Shown: piece by piece, positions 22,920-33,230 of the stretch | Numbering within the stretch: the stretch's first letter is position 1 | How the letters are laid out: each line of letters begins with the position of its first letter | Source: Flaveria trinervia | Lineage: Eukaryota > Streptophyta > Magnoliopsida > Asterales > Asteraceae | Reading direction: 5' to 3' | NCBI GenBank assembly: GCA_025506515.1 | Contig: CM046457.1 | Span: forward strand, 40,558,231 to 40,622,230 | Length of the DNA stretch: 64,000 nucleotides | Notes under the pieces: generated by a model | What the model was told of the DNA's origin: nothing | Databases searched by the model: none | The model's input: only the letters and a program-made list of their open reading frames with translations | Position numbers and translations under genes: made by a program

Positions 22920-25900
22920 TTAAGTTGAAATATCTACCCAAGCCGAAATGGTCTTGGGCTTTCCAATTTATCAACAATTATAAATTGTTTATAATGGAGA
23001 TTATTCATATCAGGTCGATTTTTGATGAATTTACCAATTTTATTCTGAAAATTGTTTGATTTATTTTTGTGAACATTCATACCATTCGATTGATCATCTT
23101 TTGAAATGTATTGATGTTCAACATTTTTATTAGTCATCCTTACAGATCTTGGTATAAAGTTTTCTTGCATGTTATGTTTGGAACTCATATAGTTGTTCTT
23201 AGGAAAAGATCTCAAACCTACATTAGGTTGATTAATGTCTCTTTGAAATCCATTAGTTTGATTTCTCAAATACTGTGGATTAGCAAATCCTTTGCTCATG
23301 TTTGATTTTGCCAAGTTTATAGTGAGAGATCTATTTCTAAAGTAACAATCTGTAGTGTTGTGAGTCTTTTTATCACAATAAGTACAATATTTTTTATAAT
23401 AACAATTTGCTGTTGAATGATTTCTCATGTCACATATGTGACAGTACTTGTTAAGTAGCACTCAGCAGTATTGTGATTTTTCATATCACAAATTTCAGAG
23501 TACTTTTGTGGTGTTAAAAACAACTTTTTGTTAGCTTTTGACAATAAGATAATGTTTGCTTTTGGTGACATATAGTTAAACTGTTGTCTTTCATTTTTCA
23601 AAGTTTGATTTTGTGTTAAATTATTGTTCTTTTGTTTAACATGAACTACAAATTTTTTTGCTACAGCGAAAGTCTTTGAATCTGAACTAGATTTCAGATC
23701 AGAGTTTGATTTGTTCATAACATTTGCTTTATTATTTGAAAGAGAATTCATATTAACATACCTGCTGATACAAATTTAATTGGTTTTATTTTTGATGTTT
23801 GAATTGTTGCTTTAATCTAATTTTCTGAACTTCTGCTTTGTTCAGATGTTGCTTTTGCAGATTTCTTTCTTCTTCTTTGATTCTTAGATTTAGAAGAGCT
23901 TGGTTTATTATCAGATTGAACATTATCAGAAGAAGATTCCTTTTCTGATTGAAATTGTTTCATGTTGATGGTGTTTGAATCTTCTGATGTTCCTATCTGT
24001 TGTTTATTCTTGTTTTGAACTCTAACTTCTTCTATTACATTATGAATTTGATTAGAAGAGATATTTTGTTTTGGTTGTTTTGGTTCATATGATTTTATCT
24101 TGATTGGATGTCCATTTTTGATTTTTTCTTGATCTTTTTCAACAAACACTTGGATATTTTCTTTTTCTTCTTCTGTATTCTTGGTTTTGATCTGAAAGGC
24201 TTTAAGCTTTGCTTTATTTTCAGGTGAATGATCATGAGTATTGAAATTCTCTGGTAGTGTGTTTGTGATAGATTCACGCATAGGTTCATGAGTGAAACCT
24301 AATCCTGCTTTTTGTTTATCTTTTCTTTCACTGATTAGTTTTTCTACTATAAGTTTTGAACTTTTTACTTTTGCTAGATCAACTTGAGTAGTAGCATGTG
24401 CTATTTTCTCTTGTTCAAGATTCTTGGTCACCTCTTCTAGTTGTTTTGTAATAATTTCTAAATCTTTGATTGTTTTATTCCATGAATTTTGAAGAGAGAT
24501 AATCTTTTGATCTGCAATTTTATGATCAGATTTAAGTTGATTATGCATAGATTCCTCTTGTTTTAGCTTTTCATAGATTTTCAATGAATAGTTTCTGTAG
24601 TGTTCAACATGTTCAAAGCATGATTTGGTACAAAGCTTTTCTCTTACTTCTGATGGTATTTCAGGAATTTTTGGAACTGTGTTTTTAGATGATAAAGTAG
24701 AAGATTTAACCTTTGGTTGATGAGACTGAACCATTAGAGCTACTTCCTCTGTATCCTCTTTAGGATCAGACTTATCACTCCAATCATAGTTATCTTCCTC
24801 TTCATCACTTTCCACTTTTGGGTCATTGTTTTTTGACCATTCTTCCTCTTGAATTTCTACAATAAGAGACAAACTTGATGTTAAGTCATTTGTAAATTGA
24901 TCTGCATATGCACTCCAATCATATCCATCTTTTATGTTGACTACTAGTGCTTTCTTTGTTTCATCAGATGATTTGGTTTCACCTTTAAGCTCTGACATAG
25001 GAAGACTTTGATAAGGCTTTTGAAAAGTCTTTTGAGCTTGTTGAAACCTTTGATTATTTGTGCTTGAATGAGCATTTCCTCCATTATTCCTTGGAGCTTT
25101 GCATTCTCTTGAAAAGTGTCCGTAACTGTTGCAGTTGAAACATCTAGCTTTTGACTTGTCAAATCCAATAGTCTTGTTTGCACTAGGCTTGTATTTCTTG
25201 TTGACATAAGAATGTTTTTAAGTCTTGTAGGAAATCATCACCATCTGCCAGTTCAGGTCCATCTCTTCAACATCTTCAGGATCCATCTCAAGTAAATCCT
25301 GTAAAACAAAATCTAGTTGAGTTAAATTGCTACCTTGATATGCTTGAAAGCTGGCCAAAAAAGCAGTAAATGCAGTTTTGGACTCTTTATCCTCTAATAG
25401 GATGTTAATCACATCTTAACTTTGCTAGATTTAGCAGAGTTAGATGGTGAAGAAGTCTTTGTCTGAATATTTGATGATTGTGACTGTGGTTTAGGAGGAG
25501 ATTAGAATGAGACTGAGTTGTATATGTAGGTGCACTGGTAAATGATGAGTCAGTGAAAAATCCTGCTCCTACAAACAAGTCTCCTTCATCTTCAGAACTT
25601 TTATCATTCTTTGCCATTAATGCATTTTCTATGGTGGTTATAGGTGAAGCAACAAACTGATATTGAGACATTGATGCTGCTCTATCATTGTTCCTTGAGC
25701 TTTCATCAATCTCCACTGATTCTATTTTTGCAATAAGAAGATCTAGATCCATTGGAAACTTCTCAGTATGCTTTAGTAGTGTTACAGTTTGTTTCCATGA
25801 AGATGGTAAAGCATTGAGTAGTCTGAGATTTAAATCTTCAAGATCAGGTTTGATACCAGTTGTTGACATCTCAGTTATGAGTTGAACAAATTTATTCATC

Positions 25901-26358
25901 ATTTGATTTATTGTCTCTCCAGACAAATGTTGAAATAATTCTAATTGTCTTTTAAGCTTTTGTTTCTTTAAATTTTGAATCTCTTTACCTCCTTCACAAA
26001 TGATCTTCAATGCTTTATATAGTGCATATCCAGTTTGATATGCATCAAGCCTTGTAAGAACTTCCAATGGTAGTCCTTTACACATCAATGAATAGGCTTT
26101 AATATCATTCTTAACTCTTTTGAGATCATCTCCTTGAATATCATCTTCTAGATAAGGTTCTGGAGAATCTTTAGTATACACAAATCCTCTGTCTGGTCCA
26201 TCAGTTATTATAGCAGTGTATGGTCCTTTTTCTATAGATTTCCAGAGATCAGTGTCAATGGAATTAAAATATTGTTTTAGTCTAAGAGACCAATTTTTGA
26301 AATCAGCTCTATTTTTAAATTTTGGAACTCTGTTTTCAGAATCTTCAGATTTTACCAT
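22920..26358 (-). pseudogene. gag: gag of element A with four zinc knuckles
   Basis: The start chosen is ATG 26358 (MVKSEDSENRVPKF). Upstream codons in frame are Lys/Phe-rich and unlike gag. The capsid (UBN2-type) has NWSLRLKQYFNSID, YALYKALKIICEGG and ETINQMMNKFVQL. A canonical CCHC knuckle CFNCNSYGHFSREC lies at 25142-25101. Downstream are an acidic region, a long coiled coil (about 24640-24300) and AGLGFTHEP (the G-x-G-[YF] motif also seen in B, D and F). Then come three more knuckle-like C-x2-C-x4-H-x4-C units near 23497-23455, 23443-23402 and 23390-23345. Gag ends AWVDIST at the TAA 22922-22920. Frame changes occur near 25410, 25210, 23800 and 23460. Confidence 0.82.
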
Positions 26359-26456
26359 TCTTATTTTTTGTTGTTTTCTTATATTTTGAATTTTAAAAAA
26401 TTTGAAAAAGTTTTTCAAATAATTTTCTTAAAAAAAAATCTAAGTATGAAGGTTAA

Positions 26457-26766
26457 AACGTCTGAACAGTATTCAAACGTCTCAACAGTTGATGCGTCTA
26501 AGTTGAGAAACGTCTAATGGAATGCCTTAGAAAAATTTTCCAAGACGACTAAAATTGATGCGTCTGAACAGTTGTAAAACGTCTGAATAGTTGTGATGCG
26601 TATACACAGTGTTGATGCTCTGCCCAGTGTTGATGCGCCTACACAGTTATCAAACGTCTAAACAGTTCAAAAACTTCTCAACAATGATACGTCTGGACAC
26701 CCGAATAGTGATCAAACGCCTGAACTGAAAACGTCTACACAGTGTTAATGCGTCTAACACTTAGAC
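26457..26766. repeat. Degenerate short-repeat array in the leader of A
   Basis: About fifteen copies of the type [AG]CGTCTGAACAGTT lie between PBS and gag. In the transcript (minus) sense they read AACTGTTCAGACG. The spacer array (3562-3966) carries the family mainly in the opposite sense. 26767-27187 is AT-rich leader in which I see no gene. Confidence 0.7.
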
Positions 26767-27187
26767 AAATTCAATCAATCTCATCTCATGCGACACATTC
26801 ATCATCTTCAAATGAATGTAACAAACTCAAATCTTCTGAATTCTTCAAATGTTGATGAATTCGATTGAAACTTTTCAATTAGACGAGTTTTATGCCGATA
26901 AATATTCTTCATAATATCAATTTCTTCAATTTCAACAACAAATCACTCAATTTTTGAAATTTCAGATCAAAACTTCAAGACATTTTCGAACAACAAATTC
27001 AACAATTTACTTGAATTTGATGAATTGATCTGCTAATGTGATTCAAATCATGTTTTTGATGATGAAACACAACTGAAATTCACAAATTTTCACTTGAATT
27101 GTATCTCAATCACAGATTCTGTGAGATTTTAGGTTTTCAAGTTCGATGAACTTAAAACGAAAATCAATCACTAACAGCTTACTAACA

Positions 27188-27199
27188 GCTCTGATACCA
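27188..27199 (-). other. Primer-binding site of A
   Basis: Reverse complement of TGGTATCAGAGC, two bases inside the LTR edge. Typical plant copia PBS. Confidence 0.9.
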
Positions 27200-27201
27200 T
27201 T

Positions 27202-27465
27202 TGATAGGATCAAATGAATATATCTGTGATGATTTGTAACACAATTCAATGAATTTCACACAAAGTAATCAAATCAAAAAAAGATATCAAAAAAATTCAA
27301 GTTTTCATTCATATCAAGCTAAGACAATTACAAGCATGAAAAACATATTCGAATATCTTGTGTATTCTTTCTATCTACCTGCAAATCTAAGCTATTTATA
27401 CTCAAAACACAATGTAAAGGAACTAACAATTACATAAATAGTCCCTATACTATTACAAAATATCA
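27202..27465 (-). repeat. 5' LTR of A (about 264 bp)
   Basis: On the plus strand it runs from TGATAGGATC to AAAATATCA, giving TGATA...TATCA termini. A TATAAATA box lies on the minus strand at 27400-27393. The inner edge is fixed by the PBS. The outer edge is set by the terminal inverted repeat and by the return of C's gag, so it is less certain because the 3' LTR is outside the window. It is much shorter than the LTRs of B, D and F. Confidence 0.6.
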
Positions 27466-27470
27466 AAAGA

Positions 27471-28230
27471 CAAATAAAGATAACATGTTAATCTTTCTTA
27501 GAGCACTTAACAAGCATTTTGTGAAAAACCAGGCGTGGGCATCATAGTCTGGTTCAACTTCCGTCTCTTCATGTCCAATTCAAAGAATATCAGCTTATTG
27601 ATTATATCCATCAGCTTGTAGTCTGTGAATCCTCTTTCTTGTTTGAGCATCCTTACTTGAAGACTCCACTAAGGTGGGAGAGAATCTAGAAGCCTGTTAA
27701 CTTGTTCACAGTTAGAAGCTTTTCATCATATTTCTTCAAGGTGCTAGATATAGTGAGAAAACGATTTGTGAGATCTGCCAAACTCTCATTCTTGTATCCA
27801 ACGAAAGAATGAATTCTTTCTCAGCCTAAATGCTCTTATCCTTTACCAAATCTACATTCCCATCATAAAACTCACATAATGCATCATAAAGAGATTTAGC
27901 ATTTTTCTACTCTGCAAAATGATTGTAAATGTCCAGAGCCAGACAAAGAGTTAAAGCACCAAAAGCTTTTTGATCATGATCGATCAATTTTAGATCCTTT
28001 TCGGTAAAAGAGGATGGGTCCTCATTTTGAGAGACAACATCACCAACAGTAACCGTAGGTATGTGAGCACCATTAATAATTGATTCCCATTGGTTGTGAT
28101 AAGTATAGAAGAAAAAGGCCTTGAGACATCTCTTCCAATCTTCAAAATTGTCTCCGTTAATGAGTCTCGAAGGTCTATTGGGAGCAACACTTTCAAGATC
28201 TGCAAGTGTGAGTGATGTTAACTTAGACAT
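27471..28230 (-). pseudogene. gag: gag N-terminal part of element C
   Basis: It starts at ATG 28230 (MSKLTSLTLADLESVAPNRP) and is open for 107 codons to a stop at about 27907. It has the RLINGDNFEDWKRCLKAFF capsid start and KLIDHDQKAFGALTLCLAL. Beyond the stop the family resemblance continues (SLYDALCEFYDGNVDLVKDK, LADLTNRFLTISSTLKKYDEKLL) with one or two frame changes until A's LTR truncates it. Confidence 0.75.
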
Positions 28231-28232
28231 GA

Positions 28233-28572
28233 TAGTTTTGCTGAGATTACTGTAGTTTCGGCAGGAAATAAGATACTTTCGCTTATAATTTCGCAGAAAA
28301 CTACTTTCGCAAACAATTTAGGCAGCAGTTTCGCTAGCCAGTTGTCATAGCAGGCTTTGTTTGTTGATAAGTTCGCACGAAACAGCTTGAACTTTCGTTT
28401 AGACACACTTTCGGCAGCAATTTCGCTTGAAAGTCCTTCACAATAACTGGTGAACTTTCGTTCAAAAGGCTAGTTTCACAGCACAACAAAAGAACAAATT
28501 TCAAATCAATAAAACACGTAGTTTCGCTGGAAGAAGATTAAAAGTTTCGCTGGAAGACCTATAGTTTTGCTT
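28233..28572. repeat. TTTCGC-type repeat array in the leader of C
   Basis: About fifteen copies of AGTTTCGCTGG-like sequence (on the minus strand CCAGCGAAACT) lie between PBS and gag. The same motif is in C's LTR (29074-29220) and, strikingly, in the neighbouring gypsy LTR (30353-30485). 28573-28791 is AT-rich leader with no gene seen. Confidence 0.65.
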
Positions 28573-28791
28573 ATCGAACCCAAACCCTTTTTAAACACCA
28601 AATCAATCTGAAATCATCAAAAACTCAATGAATTTGAGATTTGATGATTAGCAAGGCTTCAATAATAGAATACAAGGTAAACTCAATGAGTTTTCATATC
28701 TAAAACATCCAATAAGTGATCCAAAATGATTGAGACAAGATATTGACCAAAAAAAAAACACAAAGAGACTTAACAAATCATGAGCACTAAG

Positions 28792-28803
28792 GCTCTAATA
28801 CCA
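28792..28803 (-). other. Primer-binding site of C (variant)
   Basis: Minus strand TGGTATTAGAGC, one base different from the usual TGGTATCAGAGC, three bases from the LTR. Confidence 0.8.
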
Positions 28804-28806
28804 TAT

Positions 28807-29310
28807 TGTTGGTCCATATGATCGAATAACAGTGTAAATGATGTTAAAAACGTTCAATATCCCACAAATATACCAAACCACAATCACAATGAAGATTGAA
28901 CAGAATAAGAACTCAATCATAATAACATAATGATCAATGACAATCAATAACATACAGCACAAAGATGATTCTGTGTATTAACTGCTTTCAAATGGTAACT
29001 TGCAACAATGATAATCGATTAGGGTTTTGCAAGCTTACCTACAATGAGAAGAAACAAAACAATATATAGTAGTCTATAGTTTCGTAGACAATTTCGCTTA
29101 CAGCGAAATTGTTCTGCTGAAACAAAAGTTTCGCCGGACGAAACAACAGTTTTGTCAGGTGAACAAAACAACAAACTGTGAGCGAACTTATAGTTTTGCT
29201 CATAGTTTCGCTAGACTGCTAAAATACATAAATCTAAGTACTTATAAAGGAAAACTAACAAAAGACTTATTACACTGAAAAGTAAACAAGCTAAACTAAA
29301 GGTGAGTCCA
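28807..29310 (-). repeat. 5' LTR of C
   Basis: The inner end reads TGTTGGTCCATATG on the plus strand. The outer end is at GGTGAGTCCA or up to 3 bases further (29310-29313) and cannot be fixed without the other LTR. A TATA-like ACTATATATT is on the minus strand at 29070-29061, just downstream of a GCGAAACT repeat cluster (29220-29074). Confidence 0.65.
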
Positions 29311-29313
29311 ACC

Positions 29314-29787
29314 TACTCTAGATCTTCACTTATGCTGATAAGAGGTGTAGACCAACAGAGTTTGAGATTGGTGACAAAGTCATACTCAAGGTATCTCCCT
29401 GGAAAGGGATCATCGGGTTTCGAAAATGGGGAAAGTTAAGCCTAAGGTTCTAGGGCCATTCTATATGTCGCGAGGGTAGGGGAAGTGGCCTACAGATTAG
29501 AACTACCTGATAAGTTGAGTGGAATTCAGCCTACTTTCCATGTATCTCATCTTAGGAAATGTCTGGTAGACAATGATGCAGCTGTACCATCAAAAGACAT
29601 TGATGTCGATGAACGACTAAACTATGTAGAGCAGCCCATGGCCATCCTTGATTGGAAAGAGATGCACTTACGTAATAAGTGGTTCCACTAGTACGAGTAT
29701 AGTGGAGACACAACAAAAGGATCAGAATCCATGTGGGAGACTGAGGAGGAGATGAGGAAATTTTATCCTCAATTTTTTGATGACTGA
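29314..29787 (+). pseudogene. pol: Gypsy pol C-terminus (Tekay/Del-like), element G
   Basis: This is the end of a Ty3/gypsy integrase. It reads TYADKRCRPTEFEIGDKV from 29328, then KVSPWKGII, VGEVAYRLELPDKLSGIQ and TFHVSHLRKCL (29485-29691 open). It continues with AILDWKEMHLRNKW and a chromodomain-like SMWETEEEMRKFYPQFF ending at the stop 29785-29787. An in-frame stop follows KWFH and there is a frame change near 29420. The beginning is cut by C. Confidence 0.85.
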
Positions 29788-30502
29788 CAGCTTTCGAGGA
29801 TGAAACCTAAATTAGTGGGGGAGACTTGTAACACCCCGAAAAGTCAAAACGAGTCATCAAGGATAATGGGCTTAATTAGTGGGTATTTATAAAGGAAGGA
29901 AATGGGTTATGGGTGAAATTAGGCTTATGGGCAGAGCCTAAGTGATTAAGGGCCCATAATCAGCCTTTAACACAGTTAACTAGCCATCATCTCCCACATT
30001 TGTACCCTAGCCTCCCAAATTTGTAGAGAGAGAAAGTAGAGAGTGAAAGTGAAAAAACTCAAGATTTGGAGCTTCAAATGTTAAGAGATTGAAGATCTGG
30101 CCTTTGAAGCATCAAATCATAAGAAAGGAGCAACAAATCGAGGTAAGAATCGGCCTTTAGCCCCTTCTGTAGATCAAACCCGGATTCTAGGGTTTTGGGT
30201 TTTAAAAAGTTAAAAGAATCTCATAAAGGTCATATTTTTATGTATGGAAACATGTAAAAAGCTTAGATATAGCCTCATGGATGATAAAGTAAGATATTGG
30301 ATGTAAAAAGTTGTGAATTTGGGTTAAAAACGGGCTAGTTCGTAATTTTTATACGATCTACGAAACTGTCTCTGCATCTAGCGAATTTGCATATTGACGC
30401 TACGAAACTATGGGTTTTCAGCGAAACTATGGGTTTGTAGATAATTTAGCATCCATGGAATTCCAACAAAAGTTGGGCGAAACTACCATGCAAAACTGGT
30501 AG
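29788..30502 (+). repeat. PPT and truncated 3' LTR of gypsy element G
   Basis: The polypurine tract ATTAGTGGGGGAGACT is followed at 29827 by TGTAACACCCCGAAAAG, a start typical of Tekay/Del chromovirus LTRs. A TATA-like TATTTATAAA is at 29884-29893. The LTR is cut at 30502 by element D. The remainder must lie beyond the right edge of the window. Confidence 0.8.
30353..30485. repeat. GCGAAACT repeats in the LTR of G
   Basis: Five or six copies of [AG]CGAAACTATGGG-like sequence. The motif (TAGCGAAACTATG) also occurs in the LTR of copia C on the other strand. Confidence 0.6.
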
Positions 30503-31235
30503 TGTTAGCACCGTTCTCATACGGAGTACTAACGGATTCTGTGTGAGACCAGATCAAATAGTGCGGAAGGCGATCCAATCAGTGAGAATGATAACCCAAT
30601 CGATCTAACGATGAAACAAATGTTAAGAATGAGTAGAAATCGATGAAGAACGAACTATGATGTTGGATTGGGTGTTCTGGACGCTCTGCATGGCTAGGGT
30701 TTAATATTATTCGAAGTCTCTCTCCAAGTGTTATGTTTTCCATGAATTAAGTGGTATTTATAGGTTTGTAGCTGCCATACGTACGATTGAACCATTAGCA
30801 TGGTTTAGTTTTGCGACTGACTCATGCGATTGAGTCATACGCACGCCTGAAGGTTCAGTCGTGCGACTGAGTCAATCTTATGCCTCAATCATATGACTGA
30901 TCTAGTCTCCTGGTTTAGTCATTCGACTGGTTCATTAGTATGATTATTTCATGCATATGGTCCATAAGTATGGTCCATTAGCATGAATAATCACCCGACT
31001 AAGTTGAACACATTTCCCAATCATTATTGACTTAGAATTGTGTACAACAATCTCAAACCTATATATGAAGTTCATACATATGACTTATACTTAACACACT
31101 AATAATATGAAGTAATCAATGATAAATAAACATCAAGGGATGTATCCTATTTCATTTCATCATCACATTACACATATGTAAGATATGAAAGACTTGTATA
31201 TTTAAGCACATAAACTAGGACATCATGTATCTACA
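30503..31235 (-). repeat. 3' LTR of D
   Basis: On the plus strand TGTTAGCACC...CATGTATCTACA. The minus-strand start TGTAGATACATGATG parallels B's TGTTGATACATGTATG. It includes a palindrome-type array (30776-31003, for example CAGTCGTGCGACTGA) followed on the minus strand by CCTATAAATACC (30764-30753), as in B. It is clearly diverged from B's LTR. Confidence 0.85.
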
Positions 31236-31254
31236 AACTCCCCCATGGACCTAG
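31236..31254 (-). other. 3' polypurine tract of D
   Basis: Minus strand CTAGGTCCATGGGGGAGTT immediately before the LTR; like B's PPT. Confidence 0.8.
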
Positions 31255-31259
31255 TTACC

Positions 31260-31652
31260 TTATTGTCTAACATTCTTCATATGCTCTTGAAACTTCTTGT
31301 ACTTCACTTCTCTGGTGACTCCCGCGTGTATCTCAAATGCTAAGCAGAGTCGTATAACATGTTGGAATTAAAGAGCAGACAAGTTAGTAAGCCACATCGG
31401 GTCAAATACCCTGATAGTCCCTATCTTCCTATCTCTGTTGAAAACTATGACCGCTTCTCCCATCCTCCAATCAAAATACCACCATTTGAAGTGTGGAGTG
31501 AAGTCTTGAGGCATTTCCCATAAGAGAATCTTAGACATTGTGCATGGGGGACTCCACTTCAACACTACTTTCGGCCATCCAGATATAGGATTAACTTCAG
31601 ACTTATGAATGAACCTCTTAGGTTGTTAAGGTTTGAGGTTTACCCATCTGGT
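31260..31652 (-). pseudogene. C-terminal part of D's env-position ORF
   Basis: 31368-31565 reads MLKWSPPCTMSKILLWEMPQ and then HFKWWYFDWR and FDPMWLTNLSAL, closely like B 19442-19810. After LSAL a stop and a deletion relative to B follow. The frame then gives VIRLCLAFEIHAGV and ends at the stop 31262-31260. The E array, with its target duplication, cuts the ORF at 31652. Confidence 0.8.
31648..31652. repeat. Target-site duplication CTGGT, left of the E array
   Basis: CTGGT precedes the TGAAGGG start of the first E LTR and recurs at 60795-60799 after the last E LTR. Both belong to D's extra ORF. Confidence 0.92.
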
Positions 31653-32574
31653 TGAAGGGATTTAACAAGTTTATCAAAGTCCATATAAGCTTGTTTATAT
31701 AAAAACGCAGCGGATTAAGAGTTTTAAAACTTGTTGATATGTGATTATTAAACTCTTTTAATAAGCAAAACCCAAACCATGGATCCAAATACGAAGTGCA
31801 TACAAGAGGACAACCATAGGATGTTTAGAAGACAACCTTTCAAGCTGCTAGAAAACGAGTTTATGGAGGTGCTAAGGATGAACTTTATGGCTGAATCTTC
31901 AACCAAGAAGACTCAAGAAAGCTATACCCCAAGCCACCACAAACATCTTTGGAAGCTAGGATCCACAACACTTTTCACAGCCTTGAACACCTATTCCAGC
32001 CCAGTTATTGAGCTTCTTTCTGCCCTCTTCTATTCGAGAATAAAATCAGAGAAAAAGGGAGAGAAAAGCTCTTGATGTTCTTGAGAAGTTGGAGAGCTGC
32101 TTACATATAGGTTTTATTTGTCTATCAATTAAGTAAACCACCAACAAATGGTAGTTCCTTTTTTAGCCATTTAGGCCGAGAGGTTGGGGTCCAATGAGGG
32201 GCTTCCTTTTTGAATCATCCAACCAACATAATTGTAACAAGTTTATTAAATCCTTTTTAAACAAACTTGTATTTTAGACAAATGATAAAACATGTTATAT
32301 GAACTTAAATAATTACTTAACCTATTAAATAACAATATATAGTACTCTCTCTAAATAAATAAACCATGTTATTTATTCATTTCTCAAGTGCATCTTTCAT
32401 TTAGAAAGCCATTTTTTTCTATATATATATATAGTGTTGATATATTTAGTTGATGAAATCAATAAACAAATATTGCAGGTGTTTGTCTAGCTTGTTATTG
32501 GGTATGACCCGACTTGGAACATATGACACTAGCCACATCAATTTATATGTGTTTTGGGCAGATCAAATCTTACA
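31653..32574 (-). repeat. E LTR 1 (3' LTR of unit 1)
   Basis: Plus strand TGAAGGGATTTAACAAG to GATCAAATCTTACA. On its inner side is the PPT AAGTGGGAGAT (minus strand). A short TA run is at 32417-32433. Small open frames here (31779-32075) are chance. Confidence 0.93.
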
Positions 32575-33230
32575 ATCTCCCACTTGTACAAGATTCATAG
32601 AAATTGATGCAAGCAGCGAATAACGCCTAGCAACGGTTTGCTACCCCTAATGTATATGGCTAAGTGCCATTCAATAACATCATCCTTTTCATGTACCTTA
32701 CTTGAAAATGTTTTGGTGAATTAATCATTTATCCTTTGTTACAGATGTCATGTTAAATCCTAGAGACATAAAATGTCATTCTCCGTTGATTTAACTTAAC
32801 AGGCCTTAGACATCTAACTCTCAATGAATAAGAGGAACAAATTCCATCTTGACTACATACGTCTCTCACAATCACCTTATATCATACCTGAACTCAGCCT
32901 TATGTACTGCCAATCTTTCAGAACAGCAAAAAAAACTAAGCCAAAGTACAAGACTTGGTGAATATCAAGACCCAATATGTATCTCAGGTCTGAGGATACA
33001 ATGATATTCGCCTTTACTCAATATCTCTTATGACTAATCACAAAGATTCTATGCAGAAATAATGGAGAGCGGGTCAGTCCAATATCTATATCCCATAGAT
33101 ATCAATGAACCTGGTAGCAACTTTTGCTCTATATTCAACCTTATGAATATTAACCAATCCAAGTTCATTATAGTCTTACATTCATAGTTGTTCCTTTATG
33201 TAGTTGAATCTTCGTTCAATGTGCCGAGTC
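32575..33230. other. 3' untranslated part of E unit 1
   Basis: Between the PPT and the end of RNase H. No gene recognised; the RNase H tail fades into frameshifted sequence. Confidence 0.5.

Larger units (their letters stand above)
1..27465 (-). mobile_element. Copia element A (Sirevirus-like), interrupted by B
   Basis: Minus-strand Ty1/copia retrotransposon read from right to left: 5' LTR (27465-27202), primer-binding site, leader with short repeats, long gag, protease-integrase-RT-RNase H, a spacer of about 2 kb, then an extra ORF in the env position that runs off the left edge. Element B (6515-20542) with its 5-bp target duplication splits the RT domain. Without B, more than 13.4 kb of A is visible. 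The 3' LTR is not in the window. Gene order, gag with extra zinc knuckles and the post-pol ORF place it with Sirevirus-type elements. The right end lies inside the gag of element C, with AAAGA (27466-27470) as the probable target-site copy. Confidence 0.85.
27466..29313 (-). mobile_element. Copia element C, 5' end only
   Basis: C is a minus-strand copia: 5' LTR (29310-28807), PBS, repeat-bearing leader, and the N-terminal part of gag, cut by A. The rest should lie left of A, outside the window. On its right it abuts coding sequence of gypsy element G, so it probably inserted in G's pol. Its TSD cannot be checked here. Confidence 0.75.

Noticed and set aside
29485..29691. Host gene fragment
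   Set aside because: Sequence is the gypsy integrase C-terminus followed by PPT and LTR.
31779..32075. Open frame of 98 codons, also at 58248
   Set aside because: Lies within E LTRs, varies in length between copies by indels, and matches nothing I recognise.
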